This document shows, in pieces, positions 33,558 through 43,402 of a DNA stretch of 64,000 nucleotides (the stretch's first letter is position 1; the number at the start of each line of letters is the position of its first letter). The translations under genes were made by a program, and so were the position numbers. Source of the stretch: Schumannella luteola. GTDB taxonomy: Bacteria; Actinomycetota; Actinomycetes; Actinomycetales; Microbacteriaceae. The stretch is taken from positions 2,728,001 to 2,792,000 of the forward strand of contig NZ_JACBZY010000001.1 of assembly GCF_013408685.1 (NCBI RefSeq), given 5' to 3'. The notes beneath the pieces are model-generated. The model searched no databases. It was given only the letters and a program-made list of their open reading frames with translations, and was not told where the DNA came from.

Positions 33558-34208
33558 ATGCCCACGTCGCGCGCGAGTCGCCTGCTGATCCCGGTCGCCG
33601 TGGTGCGGCTCGTCGTGATGGCGGTGGTCGGCGTGGCCGTGGCCCTGGTCGTCGGGCTGACGGCCGACTGGACCTACGCTCCGGTGGCCGGCTGGATCGC
33701 CGCGGCCCTGCTCTTCGTCGTCTGGGTCTGGACCGCCGTGCTGCGCTTCGACGCCGACGCGACCGAGACGCACGCGACCCGCGAAGACCCCGGCATCGTG
33801 CCGGGCGAGATCCTCGTGCTGCTCGCCGCCGTCGCCTCCGTCGTCGCGGTCGTGCTGCTCATCCTCGAGACTCGCACGGGCAGCGACAAGCTGCTCGCGG
33901 CGGGCCTCGGCTTCGCGAGCGTCGCGCTGTCGTGGACGCTCATCCACACGCTCTACACGCTGCGCTACGCCCGCATCTACTACTCCGCGCCGGTCGGCGG
34001 CATCGACTTCAACGACGACGAGAAGCCGCGCTACATCGACTTCGCCTACGTCTCGTTCGACCTCGGCATGACGTACCAGATCAGCGACACGTCACTCCGC
34101 ACCTCGCAGCTGCGCGGTGTCGTGCTCGGTCACACACTGCTCTCCTACGCCTTCGGCACGCTCGTGCTCGCGTCGACGATCAACGTGATCGTCGGCCTCG
34201 CCTCCTGA
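33558..34208 (+). CDS. DUF1345 family membrane protein (paralogue)
   Basis: 216 residues. Hydrophobic helices near 11-33, 38-57, 80-100 and 113-130 plus one at the C-terminus. The signature YIDFAYVSFDLGMTYQISDT followed by LLSYAFGTLVLASTINVIVGL matches DUF1345 and parallels the protein at 10415-11131. Function unknown. GACAAT lies 6 nt before the ATG, a weak version of the leaderless pattern. Convergent with glnA1 across a shared terminator. Confidence 0.82.
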   Translation: MPTSRASRLLIPVAVVRLVVMAVVGVAVALVVGLTADWTYAPVAGWIAAALLFVVWVWTAVLRFDADATETHATREDPGIVPGEILVLLAAVASVVAVVLLILETRTGSDKLLAAGLGFASVALSWTLIHTLYTLRYARIYYSAPVGGIDFNDDEKPRYIDFAYVSFDLGMTYQISDTSLRTSQLRGVVLGHTLLSYAFGTLVLASTINVIVGLAS

Positions 34209-34249
34209 GCGCAGCGCCCTGAGCCGCGGCGGCGTGCCCGGAAACGGCA

Positions 34250-34281
34250 ACGGCCGCCCACCCCGAGGGGCGGACGGCCGT
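34250..34281. terminator. bidirectional terminator between DUF1345 gene and glnA1
   Basis: GC-rich hairpin with arms ACGGCCG...CGGCCGT extended by CCC/GGG around ACCCCGAGG, lying in the 89-nt gap of two convergent genes. Confidence 0.6.
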
Positions 34282-34297
34282 CGTGCGGATCGCGGGA

Positions 34298-35734
34298 TCA
34301 GACCCCGAAGTACAGCTCGTACTCGAAGGGGTGCGGGCGCTGGGCGAAGGGCAGCAGCTCCTTCTCGCGCTTGTAGTCGAGCCACGCGCCGATGAGGTCC
34401 TCGGTGAACACGCCGCCCTCGAGCAGGTAGTCGTGGTCGGCCTCGAGCGCGTTGAGCGCCGCGTCGAGCGAGCCCGGAAGCTGCGGGATGCCCTTGGCCT
34501 CCTCCGGCGGGAGCTCGTAGAGGTCCTTGTCGACCGGCTCGTGTGGCTCGATCTTGTTCTTGATGCCGTCGAGGCCGGCCATCATCTGCGCCGCGAAAGC
34601 GAGGTAGGGGTTGCCCGAGGCGTCGGGGGCGCGGTACTCGATGCGCTTGGCCTTGGGGTTCGTGCCCGTGATCGGGATGCGGATCGACGCCGAGCGGTTT
34701 CCGGCCGAGTAGACCAGGTTGACCGGGGCCTCGAAGCCCGGGATCAGGCGGTGGTACGAGTTGACCGTCGGGTTCGTGAACGCGGCGAGCGAGGCAGCGT
34801 GCTTGAGGATGCCGCCGATGTACCAGCGCGCGATGTCGGAGAGCCCGCCGTAGCCCTGCTCGTCGTAGAACAGCGGCTTGCCCTCGCTCCAGAGCGACTG
34901 GTGCGTGTGCATGCCCGAGCCGTTGTCGCCCATGAGCGGCTTCGGCATGAAGGTCGCGACCTTGCCCCACTCGTCGGCGGTGTTCTTGACGACGTACTTG
35001 AACTTGAGGATGTCGTCGCCCGCGTGCACGAGGGTGTCGAACTTGTAGTTGATCTCGCCCTGGCCGGCGGTGCCCACCTCGTGGTGCGAGCGCTCGACCT
35101 CGAGGCCGACCTCCTGCAGCTTCAGCACGATGTCGTCGCGCAGGTCGGCGTGCTGGTCGACGGGGGAGACGGGGAAGTAGCCGCCCTTGTAGGGGGTCTT
35201 GTTGGCGAGGTTGCCGCCCTCTTCGACGCGGCCCGAGTTCCACGCGGCCTCCGAGGAGTCGACCTCGTAGAAGCTCTTGTTCTGCTTCACCTCGTAGCGC
35301 ACGTCGTCGAAGATGTAGAACTCGGCCTCCGACGCGAAGAACGCGGTGTCGGCGATGCCGGTCGAGGCGAGGTACTTCTCCGCCTTCTTGGCGACCTGGC
35401 GCGGGTCGCGGCCGTAGATCTCGCCGTTACGCGGGTTGTAGATGTCGAAGATGATGACGAGCGTGCGCTCGGTGCGGAAGGGGTCGACGTAGGCCGTCGA
35501 GATGTCCGGGATCAGCTGCAGGTCCGACTCGTGGATCGACTGGAAGCCGCGGATCGACGAGCCGTCGAACAGCTGACCGACAGCGAAGAAGTCCTCGTCG
35601 ACCGTCGACGCCGGGATGTTGAAGTGCTGCTGCACACCGGGCAGGTCGGTGAAGCGGATGTCGAGGAACTTGACGTCCGTGTCCTTGATGAAGGCGAGGA
35701 CTTCAGACGAGTCGCTGAACAGGGGGGTGGACAT
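34298..35734 (-). CDS. glnA: glutamine synthetase I, main biosynthetic form
   Basis: Assimilates ammonia into glutamine; dodecameric, cytoplasmic. 478 residues. Core motifs: [53 protein letters not shown] and NRSASIRIP. The GlnE target tyrosine is present in [10 protein letters not shown] (Tyr ~406), unlike glnA2. The start at 35734 follows GGAGC. The upstream region carries two GlnR-type boxes, indicating nitrogen-responsive transcription on top of adenylylation by GlnE. Confidence 0.97.
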   Translation of the reverse strand: MSTPLFSDSSEVLAFIKDTDVKFLDIRFTDLPGVQQHFNIPASTVDEDFFAVGQLFDGSSIRGFQSIHESDLQLIPDISTAYVDPFRTERTLVIIFDIYNPRNGEIYGRDPRQVAKKAEKYLASTGIADTAFFASEAEFYIFDDVRYEVKQNKSFYEVDSSEAAWNSGRVEEGGNLANKTPYKGGYFPVSPVDQHADLRDDIVLKLQEVGLEVERSHHEVGTAGQGEINYKFDTLVHAGDDILKFKYVVKNTADEWGKVATFMPKPLMGDNGSGMHTHQSLWSEGKPLFYDEQGYGGLSDIARWYIGGILKHAASLAAFTNPTVNSYHRLIPGFEAPVNLVYSAGNRSASIRIPITGTNPKAKRIEYRAPDASGNPYLAFAAQMMAGLDGIKNKIEPHEPVDKDLYELPPEEAKGIPQLPGSLDAALNALEADHDYLLEGGVFTEDLIGAWLDYKREKELLPFAQRPHPFEYELYFGV

Positions 35735-35816
35735 AGGGTGCTGCTCCAAATAGCCGTGGATGCGGATCGCGCCGGGTCGAGACCCGGGGCGCTGTCCCCG
35801 AGGGTAGGGATCCACG

Positions 35817-35832
35817 GTTTCCCTGCAGTGAC
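35817..35832 (-). promoter_or_regulatory. GlnR-type box b of glnA
   Basis: On the minus strand GTCAC-TGCAGG-GAAAC, matching the actinobacterial GlnR consensus gTnAc-n6-GaAAc. It lies ~83 nt before the glnA ATG, in phase with box a. Confidence 0.75.
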
Positions 35833-35838
35833 ATGACT

Positions 35839-35854
35839 GTTTCGGGGATGTTAC
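35839..35854 (-). promoter_or_regulatory. GlnR-type box a of glnA
   Basis: On the minus strand GTAAC-ATCCCC-GAAAC, a perfect match to gTnAc-n6-GaAAc. Six nt separate it from box b, so the half-sites repeat every 11 bp, the canonical tandem arrangement. Confidence 0.8.
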
Positions 35855-35879
35855 GAGCGGCGCTGTTGAGCGCCGGCAC

Positions 35880-36587
35880 TCACCGAGGTCGCGGTGCGCG
35901 GACCTTCGTGGGGTCCATGCCCTTGGGGATGCCGATGCCGCCGGGCGTGCGCGCGAGCGACGCCAGGCGGTTGGAGACGGCGGAGATCTCGGCGGTGGTC
36001 AGGGCCCTCTTGAACCGGGTCAGCTTCGACGCGAGCCGGTGGAGGGGAACGGAGTCGGCGTCGGGGCCGACGTAGACGAAGTGCACCTCGACGTTGGGGA
36101 CGATGCGCTGCACCTTCTTGCGCTCTTCTTCGAGCATGCGCTGGGTGCGGTTCTGGGGGCCCTCGCCGATGAGGACGATGCCGCCGCGTCCGACGACGCG
36201 GTAGACGGCATCCTGGGTGCGCGGGCTGATGTTGACGGGCATCTCGGTGCCGGTCCAGCCGCGGCGGAGGCCGCTCTTGATGACCGAGCCGACGGCGCCG
36301 GGCTGCCCGGCGATCTGCGAGTAGGCGGCCTTCTCGGCGCGACGGCCGAGCACGATCATCGCGAGCAGCACGCCCAGCAGCACGCCGGCGAGGATGTACA
36401 GCACGAGACCGAGGATCTGGTCGCGCGAGATCAGCAGCGCGATCACGATGCCCGCGGCGACCGGGACGATGAAGGCGATCAGCAGGTACCACACGACCAG
36501 CGGGTCGTACCGGCGGGTCATCTTGAACACGTTCCACATCTGACGGATGCGGCCGGGTTCCTTCGCGGGGGTGGTGGTGCGCGCCAT
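35880..36587 (-). CDS. DUF4191 membrane protein
   Basis: 235 residues. A basic N-terminus ([18 protein letters not shown]) leads into two TM helices (~32-54 and 60-82), then a soluble domain with [41 protein letters not shown] and a C-terminal [21 protein letters not shown]-like segment. This is the actinobacterial DUF4191 family, regularly next to lipA. Function unknown. Start set by TATCCT 7 nt upstream of the ATG. Confidence 0.85.
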   Translation of the reverse strand: MARTTTPAKEPGRIRQMWNVFKMTRRYDPLVVWYLLIAFIVPVAAGIVIALLISRDQILGLVLYILAGVLLGVLLAMIVLGRRAEKAAYSQIAGQPGAVGSVIKSGLRRGWTGTEMPVNISPRTQDAVYRVVGRGGIVLIGEGPQNRTQRMLEEERKKVQRIVPNVEVHFVYVGPDADSVPLHRLASKLTRFKRALTTAEISAVSNRLASLARTPGGIGIPKGMDPTKVRAPRPR

Positions 36588-36594
36588 GGTTACG

Positions 36595-36600
36595 AGGATA
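36595..36600 (-). promoter_or_regulatory. leaderless -10 for the DUF4191 gene
   Basis: TATCCT, 7 nt before the ATG at 36587. Confidence 0.5.
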
Positions 36601-36667
36601 GAGCCTGTGCGGGGCCGGTCCCTGCCAGAGCGTCCCGAAGGAGCGCTCCGGCAGGGGACGGACCCGG

Positions 36668-37660
36668 TCAGGACACCGCCTGCGCGAATCCCTTCTGCGC
36701 GGCCTCGGCGAGGTGGTGCAGCTCGGCGGGGATCTCGCGACCACGGGCGAGCATCGACTGCGCCCACAGGCGTCCGGCGCGGTAGCTGGAGCGCACGAGC
36801 GGTCCGGCGAGCACACCGAGGAACCCGATCTCCTCCGCCTCGGCCTTGATCTCGAGGAACTCCTCCGGGCGAACCCAGCGGTTGACGGGGTGGTGCCGCG
36901 GGGAGGGACGCAGGTACTGCGTCACCGTGATGATGTCGGTGCCGGCGTCGTGCAGGTCCTGCAGGGCCTGCGAGATCTCCTGACGCTCCTCGCCCATGCC
37001 GAGGATGAGGTTCGACTTCGTGATGAGTCCCGCATCCCGCGCCGCCGTGATGACACCGAGCGAGCGCTCGTAGCGGAACGCCGGCCGGATGGTCTTGAAC
37101 AGCCTCGGCACCGTCTCCACGTTGTGCGCGAAGACCTCGGGCCGGCTCGAGAACACCTCGGCGAGGTGGTCGGGGTTCCCCGAGAAGTCGGTCGCGAGGA
37201 TCTCGACGCCGGTGCCCGGGTTGCGACGGTGGATGGCCCGCACCGTCTCCGCGTGCAGCCACGCGCCCTCGTCGGGCAGATCGTCACGGGCGACGCCGGT
37301 GACGGTCGCGTAGCGCAGTCCCATCCGCTCGACCGACTCGGCGACCCGGCGCGGCTCGTCGGTGTCGTAGTCGGCGGGCTTGCCGGTGTCGATCTGGCAG
37401 AAGTCGCAGCGACGCGTGCACTGGCTGCCGCCGATGAGGAACGTCGCCTCGCGGTCTTCCCAGCACTCGTAGATGTTCGGGCAGCCGGCCTCCTGGCACA
37501 CAGTGTGCAGGTCTTCGCTCTTCACGAGGCCGATCAGCTCGGTGTACTCCGGGCCCATGTGGGCGCGGGTCTTGATCCACTCGGGCTTCTTCTCGATCGG
37601 AGTCTGCGCGTTGCGCACCTCGAGCCGCAGCAGCTTGCGGCCCTCGACGGGGGCGCTCAT
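36668..37660 (-). CDS. lipA: lipoyl synthase
   Basis: Radical SAM enzyme that inserts sulfur into octanoyl groups on lipoyl domains. 330 residues. Both iron-sulfur clusters are encoded: the auxiliary one by [12 protein letters not shown] and the radical SAM one by [11 protein letters not shown]. The C-terminal RSSYRAG motif that ligates the auxiliary cluster is also present. The ATG overlaps the lipB stop (ATGA). It acts with LipB to lipoylate the E2 encoded at 40.3 kb. Confidence 0.97.
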   Translation of the reverse strand: MSAPVEGRKLLRLEVRNAQTPIEKKPEWIKTRAHMGPEYTELIGLVKSEDLHTVCQEAGCPNIYECWEDREATFLIGGSQCTRRCDFCQIDTGKPADYDTDEPRRVAESVERMGLRYATVTGVARDDLPDEGAWLHAETVRAIHRRNPGTGVEILATDFSGNPDHLAEVFSSRPEVFAHNVETVPRLFKTIRPAFRYERSLGVITAARDAGLITKSNLILGMGEERQEISQALQDLHDAGTDIITVTQYLRPSPRHHPVNRWVRPEEFLEIKAEAEEIGFLGVLAGPLVRSSYRAGRLWAQSMLARGREIPAELHHLAEAAQKGFAQAVS

Positions 37661-38379
37661 GCGCCTGCTCCAGCGAACTGCGGTGCGGCGTTGGGTGCCG
37701 CGTGCGGTGCGGCGTGCTGTGCGGCCGCGGCGGAGGTCGTGGATGCGGCGGTCGCCTCCACGAAGCCGGTCACGATCCCGAAGTGCTTCTGCACCAGGGG
37801 CGTGACCTCCTCCGGCGTGACGGTGCGGCCGAGTTCGCGGCTGACGCTCGTGACCCCGGCGTCGCTGAGGCCGCAGGCGACGATGTGCTCGTAGGCGTCG
37901 AATCCGTTGCTGCAGTTGAGCGCGAAGCCGTGCATCGTCACCCCCTCGGCCACGCGGATGCCGATCGCGGCGATCTTGTCGGTGCCGCGCATCCACACTC
38001 CGCTGCGACCGTCGACGCGGCCGGCGGTGACGCCGAGGTCGGCGAGCACGGCGATGAGTATCGCCTCGAGCCGGCGCACGTAAGCGACGACGTCGATCGG
38101 CTCGGGCAGCCGCAGGATCGGATAGCCGACGAGCTGCCCCGGACCGTGCCAGGTGATGCGGCCGCCCCGATCGACCTCGACGACGGGAGTGCCGTCGTCG
38201 GGAAGATCCTCGGGCTGCGTGCGTCTCCCGGCGGTGTAGACCGAGGGGTGCTCGAGCAGGATGACGGTTTCTGGCGCCCGGCGCTCCACGACAGCGGCGT
38301 GAAGCTCACGCTGCTGCTGGAGGGCCGTCGAATACGACACGGAGTTGGCGCTTAGCCCCGTGACGACATAGTCGACCAC
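37657..38379 (-). CDS. lipB: lipoyl(octanoyl) transferase
   Basis: Moves octanoyl from ACP to lipoyl domains. 240 residues from a [21 protein letters not shown] is the LipB signature. The catalytic Cys is in [13 protein letters not shown] and the Lys in [12 protein letters not shown]. The last ~30 residues form an odd Ala/His/Pro tail ([19 protein letters not shown]) beyond the catalytic fold. Leaderless start with TAGACT 6 nt upstream; coupled to lipA. Confidence 0.95.
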   Translation of the reverse strand: MVDYVVTGLSANSVSYSTALQQQRELHAAVVERRAPETVILLEHPSVYTAGRRTQPEDLPDDGTPVVEVDRGGRITWHGPGQLVGYPILRLPEPIDVVAYVRRLEAILIAVLADLGVTAGRVDGRSGVWMRGTDKIAAIGIRVAEGVTMHGFALNCSNGFDAYEHIVACGLSDAGVTSVSRELGRTVTPEEVTPLVQKHFGIVTGFVEATAASTTSAAAAQHAAPHAAPNAAPQFAGAGA

Positions 38380-38385
38380 ACGGGC

Positions 38386-38391
38386 AGTCTA
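38386..38391 (-). promoter_or_regulatory. leaderless -10 for lipB-lipA
   Basis: TAGACT, 6 nt before the GTG at 38379. Confidence 0.6.
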
Positions 38392-38555
38392 GGCAGAGGT
38401 GCGGGGAGGATGCCGGGGTGCTGCCGCGGCATGTCGCAAGACCGGCGGGGCGACGTCGCCCGTGATCTGTCCTCCACAGCGGACACCGCCGCGATCTGTC
38501 CCGAGATCTTCCCCGTGCCGGCCCGAGCGTCGTCGAGCGCGGCGATGCTCGACGC

Positions 38556-40304
38556 ATGACCTCCCCTCCGATCCGCCCCACGGCACCAGCGGCAGAGGCT
38601 CCCGTCCTCGCGCTCGACGAGCGGGTGATCGGCATCCGCGTGCTGCGGGTGCTGCACAGCACCGAGCGGCGGCGCATCCTGGTCGTGCACGACGAACGCG
38701 GGATGCCGCAGGTGGTCAAGCACTGGCTCCGTCACGATCCTGACGCCGACCGCGAGCTGCGCGCGCTCGACCGCGCGCGGGGAGCTCACGTCGTGCGGCT
38801 GCTCGACGTGGGCGATGAAGGCGACGGCATCGCCGCCCTGCTCGAACGCGCCGAACGGGGCGATCTCGCACGACTGCTGCGCGAGCGCACGAGCTTCTCG
38901 CCCGGAGAGCTGGTCACGATCGCGGCGCCGCTCGCGACGACCGTCGCCAGGATGCATCGCGCGGGCGTCGCCCACGGTCGGCTGTCGGCACAGCGGCTGC
39001 TCTTCGACGGCAGCGGCGCGCCGCAGCTGAGCGGCTTCGGCGGCGCCGAGCTGTTCGAGCCGGAGCTGCCGCCGGCGCATCTGGAGCGCGTCGACGGCGT
39101 GCGCCGAGACCGGGATGCCGTGTCGGCGCTGACGCGCGCCCTCGCCGAGCGTGTCACCGGCGGTGCGGGGCGGCGCGCGCTCGAGGCTGTCGAGCGCGCG
39201 GCCGACGACCGCGACGATCCACTCGGCCGGCTGAGTGAGGAGCTGTTCGCGTTCTCGCCGGGCTCTCCTGTGCGCTTCCCGGTCGGAGAGAGCATCGATG
39301 GCCTCGCCGACTCGGCGACCCCGGACATCTCCTCGACCACCGTCGCTCAGGCGCTCGCTCGAACGTCGACGATCGGGCGGCCGCGGCCGCGCTCGAGGCA
39401 TGAGGCGATCCCAGCGTCGGTGTCGGCGGTGTCCTCACAGCGGCGGGCCCGTCGCCCCGAGCGCGCCGAGCGCGCGGCGGCATCGGGAGCCTCGGGGCGT
39501 CGCGGGGTCGAGCACGGGCGCGACATCGATCGGCGCGGTGAGGCCGCGGCGCCCCGTCGCGCCGGGCGCGGGTCGCCGCGTCATCCCGGCCGCTCGTGGC
39601 GGGACGCGATGCTGACGCTGCTCGACGGAGCTCCGTTCGCGGCCGCGCGGGCACGAGCCGTGCAGGCGGTGGCGAGCAAGAGCGCGGGCCGACGCAAGAC
39701 TCTGGCCGCGGTGGGGAGCGCCGCCGCGGCCGCGTTGCTGGCATTCCTGCTCGTCCCGGGACCGTCGGCCGCGGAGACACGCGGATCCGCGTCGTCCACA
39801 GAACGGGCCGGCGTGCACCAGGGCGCCGGCAGCCGCGAGTCGCAGCAGAGCACGCACCCGCCCGACGACGCCGGCGCCGGTAGGAGCAGGGGCGACGCTG
39901 CGCCGCTCCCGACGAGCGACGCCGACTCGGAGCGGGTCGAGGATTCGGCGGATGCGGATGAACTCGACGCCGTCCGCGGCGACGATCCGCTCGCGGCGGC
40001 GCGCACGCTGCTGGCGACGCGACGCGACAGCCTCCGCGAGCTCGATCAGGCGGGACTGGCCCGGGTCGTCGACGCCGGGTCGACCGCGGCGGCGGACGAC
40101 CGCGCGCTGCTCGAGCGCCTCGACGCGGGCACCGCGACCGCGGCGGACCGCGCACGTGTCGAACTGTCGGCGGCCGAGGTCGGCGAGCAGCTCGGCGATG
40201 CGGTCGTCATCAGACTGAGCCCGGACAGCGATCCGGCCTCCCTTCTGATCATCAGAGGGGAGGCCGGATGGCGGATCCGCGCCTATTCGAGCGCGGCAGG
40301 GTGA
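38556..40304 (+). CDS. membrane-anchored protein kinase-like protein (pseudokinase)
   Basis: 582 residues. Residues ~20-225 resemble a Ser/Thr kinase lobe pair: Lys 55 in QVVKHW, an alpha-C-like DADRELRALDRARG, and LLERAERGDLARLLRER. The catalytic loop, however, is VAHGRLSAQRLLFD (H140-G-R-L) instead of HRDxKxxN, and DFG is replaced by SGFGG. Both essential Asp residues are gone, so it should not phosphorylate. A long Arg/Ala-rich disordered stretch follows, then a TM helix (~390-408) and an extracellular Ser/Asp-rich region ending in a small domain. It interrupts the sucB-lipB neighbourhood on the opposite strand. Confidence 0.78.
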   Translation: MTSPPIRPTAPAAEAPVLALDERVIGIRVLRVLHSTERRRILVVHDERGMPQVVKHWLRHDPDADRELRALDRARGAHVVRLLDVGDEGDGIAALLERAERGDLARLLRERTSFSPGELVTIAAPLATTVARMHRAGVAHGRLSAQRLLFDGSGAPQLSGFGGAELFEPELPPAHLERVDGVRRDRDAVSALTRALAERVTGGAGRRALEAVERAADDRDDPLGRLSEELFAFSPGSPVRFPVGESIDGLADSATPDISSTTVAQALARTSTIGRPRPRSRHEAIPASVSAVSSQRRARRPERAERAAASGASGRRGVEHGRDIDRRGEAAAPRRAGRGSPRHPGRSWRDAMLTLLDGAPFAAARARAVQAVASKSAGRRKTLAAVGSAAAAALLAFLLVPGPSAAETRGSASSTERAGVHQGAGSRESQQSTHPPDDAGAGRSRGDAAPLPTSDADSERVEDSADADELDAVRGDDPLAAARTLLATRRDSLRELDQAGLARVVDAGSTAAADDRALLERLDAGTATAADRARVELSAAEVGEQLGDAVVIRLSPDSDPASLLIIRGEAGWRIRAYSSAAG

Positions 40305-40305
40305 C

Positions 40306-41862
40306 TCAGATGCCGAGGGATCCCGCGAAGTCGCCGCCCTCGAGGCGGGCCTTGACCGTCGTGAGGAAGCGCGCCGCGTCCGCGCCGTCGACGATGCGGT
40401 GGTCGTACGACAGGGCGAGGTACACGGTCGAGCGGATCGCGATCGCGTCGCTGCCGTCCTGGCTGATGACGACCGGCTTCTTGACCACGATGCCGGTGCC
40501 GAGGATGGCGACCTGCGGCAGGAACACCAGCGGGGTGTCGAACAGCGCGCCACGCGAACCCGTGTTGGTCACCGTGAAGGTGCCGCCCGACATCTCGTCC
40601 GGCAGCAGCTTGTTGTCGCGGGTGCGACCGGCGAGGTCGGCGATGTCCTGCGAGAGCTGGGCGAGGTTCTTCTCGCCGGCGTCGCGCACGACCGGAGTCA
40701 GCAGACCGCGCTCGGTGTCGACCGCGATCGAGATGTTCTCGTGGTCGGGATAGACGATGCTCTCGCCGTCGACCGTCGCGTTGATCACCGGGAACGCCTT
40801 GAGCGCCTCGGCGGCGGCGAGGGTGAAGAACGGGAGGAACGACAGCTTCGTTCCGGTCTTCTCCAGGAACTCGGCCTTCACCTTGTCGCGCAGCTGCGCC
40901 ACCTTGGTGACGTCGACCTCCACGACGGTCGTGAGCTGCGCCGTGCTCTGCAGCGACACGACGGCGCGCTGGGCGACGACCTTGCGCAGGCGCGACATCG
41001 GCACCGTGGTGCCGCGCAGCGGCGACACCTCGACGACGGGCGCAGCAGCCGGAGCGGCGACGGCGGCAGGCGCCTCCGCGGCGGGAGCCGCGACCGCGTC
41101 GGCGGCGTCGAGCACGTCCTGCTTGCGGATGCGTCCGCCGACGCCGGTGCCGGCGAGGCCCTCGAGGTCGATGCCCTTCTCGTTCGCGAGCTTGCGGACG
41201 ATCGGGGTGACGTAACCGGCGCGCGAGCCGTCCTGAGCGGCGACGGCCGCGCCCTGCGCCGCGGGAGCGGCGACGGGCTGGGGAGCCGCAGCCGGGGCGG
41301 CGGGCTGAGCGACAGGCTGCTCCGGCGCGGCCGGAGCGGCCGCGGCAGGCTGCTCGACCGGAGCCGGAGCGGCGGCCGGGGCCGCCTGCTGCTCGGCGGC
41401 CGGGGCGGTCGCCTCGGCGCCGGCAGGCTGCTCGGTCGAGGGCGCGGCCGGGACCGGCTGCTCGGCGACGGGCGCCGCCTGCTCGGCCGGAGCCGGGGCC
41501 TGCTCGGCGGGAGCGGGCTGCTCAGCCGGAGCCTCGACCGGGGCGGCGGGCTGCTCGGCGGCAGGCGCCTCGGCCGGGGCCTCGGCAGCCGGCTGCTCGG
41601 CCGGAGCGGCGTCGCCGCCACCCGAGCCGTCGCCGATGCGAACGAGGTCGGTGCCGACCTCCACGGTCTCGTCCTCGGCGACGAGGATCTCCTCGATGAC
41701 GCCGGCGACGGGGGAGGGGATCTCGGTGTCGACCTTGTCTGTCGAGACCTCGAGCAGGGGCTCGTCGACCTCGACACGGTCACCCACCTGCTTCAGCCAC
41801 CGGGTCACCGTCCCCTCGGTGACGCTCTCGCCGAGTGCCGGCAGGCTGACGGATTCGCTCAT
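40306..41862 (-). CDS. sucB: 2-oxoacid dehydrogenase E2 (dihydrolipoamide acyltransferase)
   Basis: E2 core of the pyruvate/2-oxoglutarate dehydrogenase system. 518 residues. One lipoyl domain (1-~80) with the modified Lys in STDKVDTEIPSP, then a ~140-residue Ala/Pro/Glu/Gln linker, an E3-binding domain (TPIVRKLANEKGIDL...GRIRKQDVL), and the catalytic domain ending with SYDHRIVDGADAA. AAGGAG ribosome site. In actinobacteria this single E2 serves AceE and, with the OdhA-type protein, 2-oxoglutarate oxidation, so it could equally be called aceF. Downstream of lpdA. Confidence 0.94.
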   Translation of the reverse strand: MSESVSLPALGESVTEGTVTRWLKQVGDRVEVDEPLLEVSTDKVDTEIPSPVAGVIEEILVAEDETVEVGTDLVRIGDGSGGGDAAPAEQPAAEAPAEAPAAEQPAAPVEAPAEQPAPAEQAPAPAEQAAPVAEQPVPAAPSTEQPAGAEATAPAAEQQAAPAAAPAPVEQPAAAAPAAPEQPVAQPAAPAAAPQPVAAPAAQGAAVAAQDGSRAGYVTPIVRKLANEKGIDLEGLAGTGVGGRIRKQDVLDAADAVAAPAAEAPAAVAAPAAAPVVEVSPLRGTTVPMSRLRKVVAQRAVVSLQSTAQLTTVVEVDVTKVAQLRDKVKAEFLEKTGTKLSFLPFFTLAAAEALKAFPVINATVDGESIVYPDHENISIAVDTERGLLTPVVRDAGEKNLAQLSQDIADLAGRTRDNKLLPDEMSGGTFTVTNTGSRGALFDTPLVFLPQVAILGTGIVVKKPVVISQDGSDAIAIRSTVYLALSYDHRIVDGADAARFLTTVKARLEGGDFAGSLGI

Positions 41863-41922
41863 CGGTTGATGCTCCTTAGTGAACGTTCGAGTTCAAGTTT
41901 AGTTCGGTGTTCCGGCGGACGG

Positions 41923-43296
41923 TCAGATCGCGTGAAGCGGCTTGCCGGCGATCGCCAGGAACGCCTCACCCAGAGCCTCGTTCTGAGTCGGGTGAGCGTG
42001 GATGAAGGGGGCGACGTCCTCGGGGTACGCCTCCCAGTTGACGGCCAGCTGCGCCTCGCCGATGAGCTCGCCGACGCGGGCGCCGATCATGTGCACGCCG
42101 ACCACGGGGCCGTCCTTCACGCGCACGACCTTGATCGAGCCGGAGGTCTCGAGGATGTGGCTCTTGCCGTTGCCGGCGAGGTTGTAGTCGTAGCTCTGCA
42201 CCGACTCCTCGCCGTACTTCTCGACGGCCTTGGCGGTGCTGAGACCGATCGAGGCGACCTCGGGGTCGGAGTAGGTGACCTTGGGGATGTCGCTGTCCGA
42301 GACGACGATCGGGTTGAGGCCCGCGATCTCCTCGGCCACGAAGATGCCCTGCTGGAAGCCGCGGTGCGCGAGCTGCAGGCCGGGGACGATGTCGCCGACG
42401 GCGTAGACGCCGGGGATGTTGGTGCGCAGGCGCTCGTCGGTGATGACGAAGCCGCGGTCCATGGTCACGCCGACCTCCTCGAAGCCGTTGCTGGCGGTCG
42501 CCGGACCGCGGCCCACAGCGACGAGCAGCAGCTCGGCCTCGACGGTCGAGCCGTCCTCGAGCGTCACGACGACGCCGTTCTCGTTCTGCGTCACGCTCTG
42601 GAAGCGGGTGCCGATCTTGAAATCGATGCCGCGCTTGCGGAACGCGCGCTCGAACTGCTTGCTGACCGACTCGTCCTCGTTCGGCACGAGGTGGGGGAGC
42701 GCCTCGATGATCGTGACGTCGGCGCCCCAGCTCTTCCAGACGCTCGAGAACTCGACGCCGATGACGCCGCCGCCGAGCACGGCGACCTTCTTCGGCACGA
42801 AGTCGAGCTGGAGGGCCTGCTCGGAGGTGATGACCCGGCCGCCGATCTCGAGACCGGGCAGCGTGCGCGAGTAGGAGCCGGTGGCGAGGATGACGTTCTT
42901 GCCGGTGATGGTCTGGTCGCCGACCTGCACGGTGGTCGGGGAGGTGAGGCGGCCCTGGCCCTCGATCGTGGTGATCTTGCGCGCCTTGAGCAGGCCCTGC
43001 AGACCCTTCCACTTCGAGGCGATGATGCCCTCGCGGTACTCCTTGACAGCCGAGATGTCGATGCCCTGGAACTCGGCCTTCACGCCGAACCTGGCCGACT
43101 CGCGGGCGTTGTCGGCGATCTCCGCGCTGTGCAGCAGCGCCTTCGTCGGGATGCACCCGACGTGCAGGCAGGTGCCGCCGACCTTGCCCTTCTCGATGAG
43201 GGCCACGCTCTGGCCCAGCTCGGAGGCGCGCAGAGCCGCGGCGTATCCACCGCTTCCGGCTCCCAGCACGACAAGGTCGAAGTTCTGCTCGGACAC
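41923..43296 (-). CDS. lpdA: dihydrolipoyl dehydrogenase (E3)
   Basis: FAD/NAD disulfide oxidoreductase that reoxidises dihydrolipoyl E2. 457 residues, GTG start with GAGGGAG upstream. Motifs: VVLGAGSGGYAAALRA (FAD), the redox disulfide GGTCLHVGCIPTKAL, VLGGGVIGVEFSSVWKSWG (NAD), YAVGDIV, and the C-terminal His-Glu pair in HAHPTQNEALGEAF. It starts the lpdA-sucB pair; a hairpin and a TAAGGT -10-like element lie between it and pepA. Confidence 0.97.
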   Translation of the reverse strand: MSEQNFDLVVLGAGSGGYAAALRASELGQSVALIEKGKVGGTCLHVGCIPTKALLHSAEIADNARESARFGVKAEFQGIDISAVKEYREGIIASKWKGLQGLLKARKITTIEGQGRLTSPTTVQVGDQTITGKNVILATGSYSRTLPGLEIGGRVITSEQALQLDFVPKKVAVLGGGVIGVEFSSVWKSWGADVTIIEALPHLVPNEDESVSKQFERAFRKRGIDFKIGTRFQSVTQNENGVVVTLEDGSTVEAELLLVAVGRGPATASNGFEEVGVTMDRGFVITDERLRTNIPGVYAVGDIVPGLQLAHRGFQQGIFVAEEIAGLNPIVVSDSDIPKVTYSDPEVASIGLSTAKAVEKYGEESVQSYDYNLAGNGKSHILETSGSIKVVRVKDGPVVGVHMIGARVGELIGEAQLAVNWEAYPEDVAPFIHAHPTQNEALGEAFLAIAGKPLHAI

Positions 43297-43402
43297 TCAG
43301 TGTCTCCCTCGTGCGTCGATTCGGCCGCGCCCGAAGGGGGTGTTCTCGGCTGCGCGACCTGGTTCGCAGGGGCTTCCCTGCCGGTGTTCAACCTTAGTAC
43401 GC

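Noticed and set aside
41240-41620. Repetitive DNA in the E2 gene, considered as a CRISPR-like or tandem repeat array
   Set aside because: It is the Ala/Pro/Glu/Gln linker of the lipoyl protein; repeats are irregular and in frame.
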